This document shows positions 61,340 through 64,000 of a stretch of 64,000 nt of DNA, one piece after another (the stretch's first letter is position 1; every line of letters starts with the position of its first letter). This DNA is from Planctomyces sp. SH-PL14 (GTDB taxonomy: Bacteria; Planctomycetota; Planctomycetia; Planctomycetales; Planctomycetaceae), in contig NZ_CP011270.1 in the NCBI RefSeq assembly GCF_001610835.1, positions 7,706,001-7,770,000 on the forward strand, in the 5' to 3' direction. The translations under genes and the position numbers were made by a program. The notes beneath the pieces were generated by a model. It made no database searches. It was not told where the DNA came from and saw only the letters and a program-made list of their open reading frames with translations.

Positions 61340-63841
61340 ATGAAGTGCCGCGCCCCGTCCCTTGTCAGCTCGCTCCTGACCGTCTGGGGAATTCTCCTCG
61401 GCGCCGCCGGAGTCGCTCTCGCCGCCGATGGGGCGCCCGCCGCGATTCCCGCACCGGAATCGCTCCTGTTTGAGACGGTCCCCGGCGGACGGTTCCTGCT
61501 TCGCGGCCCCGATGCCCGCCTCCAGCTCCTCGTGAGCGGGAAGGCCGGGAGCCGGCAGTTCGACCAGACGCGGCTCGTCACCTACACCGTGGAACCCCAG
61601 GGGATCGTCACCGTCGACGCGACCGGGATGACCCGGCCGGTGGCCGATGGCCAGGCGACCGTGAAGGCCCGCTCCGCCAACGGACAGGAAACGTCCGTTG
61701 CCGTCGCGGTCGAGCATTTCGAAAATCCCCCGCCGATCAACTTCGGCAACCAGATCGTCCCGATCTTCACCAAGCTCGGTTGCAACGGCGGCGGCTGTCA
61801 CGGCAAGCAGGGGGGCCAGAACGGCTTCAAGCTTTCGCTCCTCGGCTTCTTCCCGGAAGACGACTATGAGTTCCTCGTCAACGAGAGCCGCGGCCGGCGG
61901 CTGAACGTCCCTGCCCCGTCGAAGAGCCTGCTCCTCACGAAGCCGGTTGGCCAGTCCCCTCACGGCGGCGGCAAGCGGATGGACGTCGACAGCGACGAGT
62001 ACCGCCTCCTCTACCGCTGGATCGAACAGGGGATGCCAGCCGGAGCGAAGGACGCTCCGACCGTCGCCTCGATCAAGTGTCTTCCGGAAGGCCGGGTCAT
62101 GGACCGGGCCGGCGAGCAGCAGATCGCCTGCTACGCGACCTATACGGACGGGACGGTGGAAGACGTCACCCGCATGACCCTCTACGAGCCGAACGACACG
62201 CAGCTCGCCGAGAGCGGCAAGACCGGCCTCGTCCGGACGCTCGATCTCGCGGGCGAAGTGGCGATCATGGCCCGCTACCAGGGGCAGGTCTCGACCTACC
62301 GGGCGACGATTCCGCTGGGGGCTCCGATCGCCGGGATGCCGCCGGTCCGGAACTTCATCGACGAGGCGGTCTTCGGAAAGCTCCAGCTGCTGGGAATTCC
62401 CGCGTCGCCGATCGCCGATGACACGACGTTTCTGCGGCGGGTCTACATCGACATCACCGGGACGATCCCGACCGAGGCGGAAGTCCGCGCGTTCCAGGCC
62501 GATTCCGATCCGGCCAAGCGGGACCGCGTCATCGACCGGCTGCTCGACAGCCCGGCTTACGCCGACTACTTCGCGAACAAGTGGAACATGGTTCTCCGCA
62601 ACAAGCGGAAGCAGCCGGACGATCAGGCGGGGACGTACGGCTTCCGCCAGTGGATCTGGGACAGCCTGTACGAGAACAAGCCGTACGACCAGTTCGTGGG
62701 CGAGATCCTGACCGCCTCGGGGGACTCGCAGGTCAATCCGCCGGTCGTCTGGTACCGGGAAGTGACGCAGAGCAACGAGCAGGTCGAGGACGTGGCGCAG
62801 CTCTTCCTCGGCGTGAGGATCCAGTGCGCCCGCTGCCACCATCATCCGTTCGAGAAGTGGAGCCAGAACGACTACTACCATCTCGCCGCGTTCTTCAGCC
62901 GGATCGGTCGCAAGGAGCCGGCCGACCCGACGATGAAGCAGGCGCGGGAAAAGCGGATCTTCCATAACGAAGGTCAGCCGACGGCCCAGAACCCGCGGAC
63001 GGGACAGAACCTGGCTCCGGCCGGTCTGGCCGCGACCGCCCTCGAGGTGCCGGCGGACCAGGATCCGCGGGTCAAGCTGGTGGAGTGGATGACGGCCAAG
63101 GACAACGCCTTCTTTGCCCGTTCGCTGGCGAACCGCTACTGGAAGCACTTCTTTGACCGGGGGATTGTCGAGCCGGAGGACGACATGCGGGAGACGAACC
63201 CGCCGACGAATCCGCAGCTCCTCGATCAGCTGGCGAAGCACTTTGTTGAGTCGGGGTTCGATCTCAAGAGTCTCGTCCGGACGATCTGCCAGTCGTCGAC
63301 CTATCAGTTGAGTGCCCTGCCGAACGAGTACAACCAGAAGGACAAGCAGAACTTCTCGCGGTACTACCCGAAGCGGTTGTCCGCGGAGGTCCTGTACGAC
63401 GCCTTCCATCAGGTGACGGCGACGTCGGAGCGGTTCAACGGGCTGCCTGAGGGGACCCGGGCGACGCAGCTGCCGGATGCTTCGATTGCTCCATACTTCC
63501 TGAAGGTGTTTGGTCAGCCGCAGGGGGACACGGCGTGTGAATGCGAGCGGTCGCAGGAGGCGAACCTGGCTCAGAGCCTGCATCTGCTGAACAGTGCGGA
63601 GGTGCAGAACAAGGTTTCGGCGGGGAATGGCCGGGCGGCAACGCTGGCTGCGGACAAGAACCGGACGGATGACGAGAAGCTTCGTGAGCTGTACCGGTGG
63701 GTTTATTCGCGCGAGCCGGATTCGGACGAGCTGCAGATTGCCCAGGCGCATATTGCCAAGCATAAGGACAATCCGAAGGTGGCTTACGAGGACATCGTGT
63801 GGGCGTTGATCAACACGAAGGAATTCCTCTTCAACCACTGA
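61340..63841 (+). CDS. DUF1549/DUF1553 exported protein with Ig-like and haem-like CxxCH motifs (833 aa)
   Basis: Start at ATG 61340, signal peptide LVSSLLTVWGILLGAAGVAL ending near ALAA. N-terminal bacterial Ig-like domain (LVTYTVEPQGIVTVDATGMT, RPVADGQATVKARS), then a CNGGGCHGKQGGQNGF motif. A second Ig-like block (VASIKCLPEGRVMDRAGEQQ ... IACYATYTDGTVEDVTRMTL) precedes DUF1549 (FIDEAVFGKLQLLGIPASPI, FLRRVYIDITGTIPTEAEVR) with RIQCARCHHHPFEKWSQND. DUF1553 follows (DNAFFARSLANRYWKHFFDR, YPKRLSAEVLYDAFHQVTAT). The Cys-His motifs recall cytochromes, but the family's function is not proven. Usually paired with DUF1501 genes in planctomycetes. Confidence 0.92.
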   Translation: MKCRAPSLVSSLLTVWGILLGAAGVALAADGAPAAIPAPESLLFETVPGGRFLLRGPDARLQLLVSGKAGSRQFDQTRLVTYTVEPQGIVTVDATGMTRPVADGQATVKARSANGQETSVAVAVEHFENPPPINFGNQIVPIFTKLGCNGGGCHGKQGGQNGFKLSLLGFFPEDDYEFLVNESRGRRLNVPAPSKSLLLTKPVGQSPHGGGKRMDVDSDEYRLLYRWIEQGMPAGAKDAPTVASIKCLPEGRVMDRAGEQQIACYATYTDGTVEDVTRMTLYEPNDTQLAESGKTGLVRTLDLAGEVAIMARYQGQVSTYRATIPLGAPIAGMPPVRNFIDEAVFGKLQLLGIPASPIADDTTFLRRVYIDITGTIPTEAEVRAFQADSDPAKRDRVIDRLLDSPAYADYFANKWNMVLRNKRKQPDDQAGTYGFRQWIWDSLYENKPYDQFVGEILTASGDSQVNPPVVWYREVTQSNEQVEDVAQLFLGVRIQCARCHHHPFEKWSQNDYYHLAAFFSRIGRKEPADPTMKQAREKRIFHNEGQPTAQNPRTGQNLAPAGLAATALEVPADQDPRVKLVEWMTAKDNAFFARSLANRYWKHFFDRGIVEPEDDMRETNPPTNPQLLDQLAKHFVESGFDLKSLVRTICQSSTYQLSALPNEYNQKDKQNFSRYYPKRLSAEVLYDAFHQVTATSERFNGLPEGTRATQLPDASIAPYFLKVFGQPQGDTACECERSQEANLAQSLHLLNSAEVQNKVSAGNGRAATLAADKNRTDDEKLRELYRWVYSREPDSDELQIAQAHIAKHKDNPKVAYEDIVWALINTKEFLFNH

Positions 63842-63851
63842 TGTGCACCGC

Positions 63852-64000
63852 GTCCTTGCCGGTGCGGCTTTGCTCGCTCAAACCCAACGTGCCCGGCCAC
63901 TGGGGTCAAGGGGGTCTCACCCCCTTGCCGCCGGAGGCGCTTCCATGAGGAACCGTGGTAAGGAACGGACGTCCGTTTTGTGGAACCGGCGTCGAGGACT
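63852..64000 (+). repeat. Dispersed structured intergenic element, copy 12 (cut by window end)
   Basis: Begins about 10 bp after the DUF1549 stop codon and runs to the last base. Its first hairpin is AAGGGGGTCTCACCCCCTT, another loop variant. Confidence 0.88.

Noticed and set aside
1-64000. CRISPR arrays, tRNA or rRNA genes, transposases
   Set aside because: No regular repeat-spacer series, no tRNA-like GGTTCGAATC arms and no transposase reading frames were seen. The dispersed element has no coding capacity of its own.

Overview
The window is GC-rich chromosomal DNA from a planctomycete (Planctomycetota, most likely order Planctomycetales). This rests on gene content: DUF1559 pseudopilins, DUF1501 and DUF1549/1553 secreted proteins, a DUF1571 protein, a BamA with a long insertion, and a complete Planctomycetes-Verrucomicrobia (PVM) type bacterial microcompartment (BMC) operon. 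No species can be named from the sequence alone. I saw no rRNA, tRNA, CRISPR array, prophage or transposase gene.

Layout. 1-5 kb: 3' end of sucA, then a small hypothetical and a large exported alpha/beta-hydrolase-like protein that lacks the catalytic Ser and His. 5.3-9.3 kb: three tandem DUF1559 pseudopilins, two nearly identical. 9.9-20.1 kb: gamma-glutamyltransferase, inositol monophosphatase, a Flp-like pilin candidate, nitroreductase, DUF1501, SRPBCC, DUF1571 and small exported proteins. 21.5-26.2 kb: a WhiG/FliA-type sigma factor, then cpaF-tadB-tadC of a Tad pilus. 26.6-36.0 kb: the BMC operon on the minus strand. It runs deoR, pduL, two BMC-H, a divergent acetate kinase, BMC-P, a four-helix membrane protein, BMC-P-flanked acylating aldehyde dehydrogenase, an unrecognised cargo-like protein, a further BMC-P, class II aldolase and a lactate/malate dehydrogenase. 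36.7-46.5 kb: exported PIMT fusion, a membrane protein, BamA, a quinone-oxidoreductase-like protein, an ExbD-like protein and a cold shock protein. 46.6-53.4 kb: AI-2E-type transporter, a lipoprotein, and a YtrA-type GntR/ABC transporter operon. 53.8-64 kb: WYL regulator, DegT aminotransferase, YajC, fused SecDF, an RNase HII/HIII-like protein and a DUF1549/DUF1553 protein.

How the genes work together. In the BMC, the aldolase would split fuculose- or rhamnulose-phosphate to lactaldehyde and DHAP. The aldehyde dehydrogenase, PduL and the kinase would take lactaldehyde through acyl-CoA and acyl-phosphate to the acid with ATP gain. The dehydrogenase would balance NAD. The shell has two hexamer and three pentamer genes. 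Four proteins (PduL, aldehyde dehydrogenase, aldolase and the unrecognised one) carry terminal amphipathic helices that look like encapsulation peptides.

The most striking unexplained signal is a dispersed, highly structured element of about 320 bp present 12 times in 64 kb (ten apparently full, one truncated, one cut by the window end). It always lies between genes, and 11 of 12 copies lie close to a stop codon. It contains several stem-loops whose stems are kept while loops and lengths vary. Two copies carry the same 13-nt A-rich loop in two different stems.
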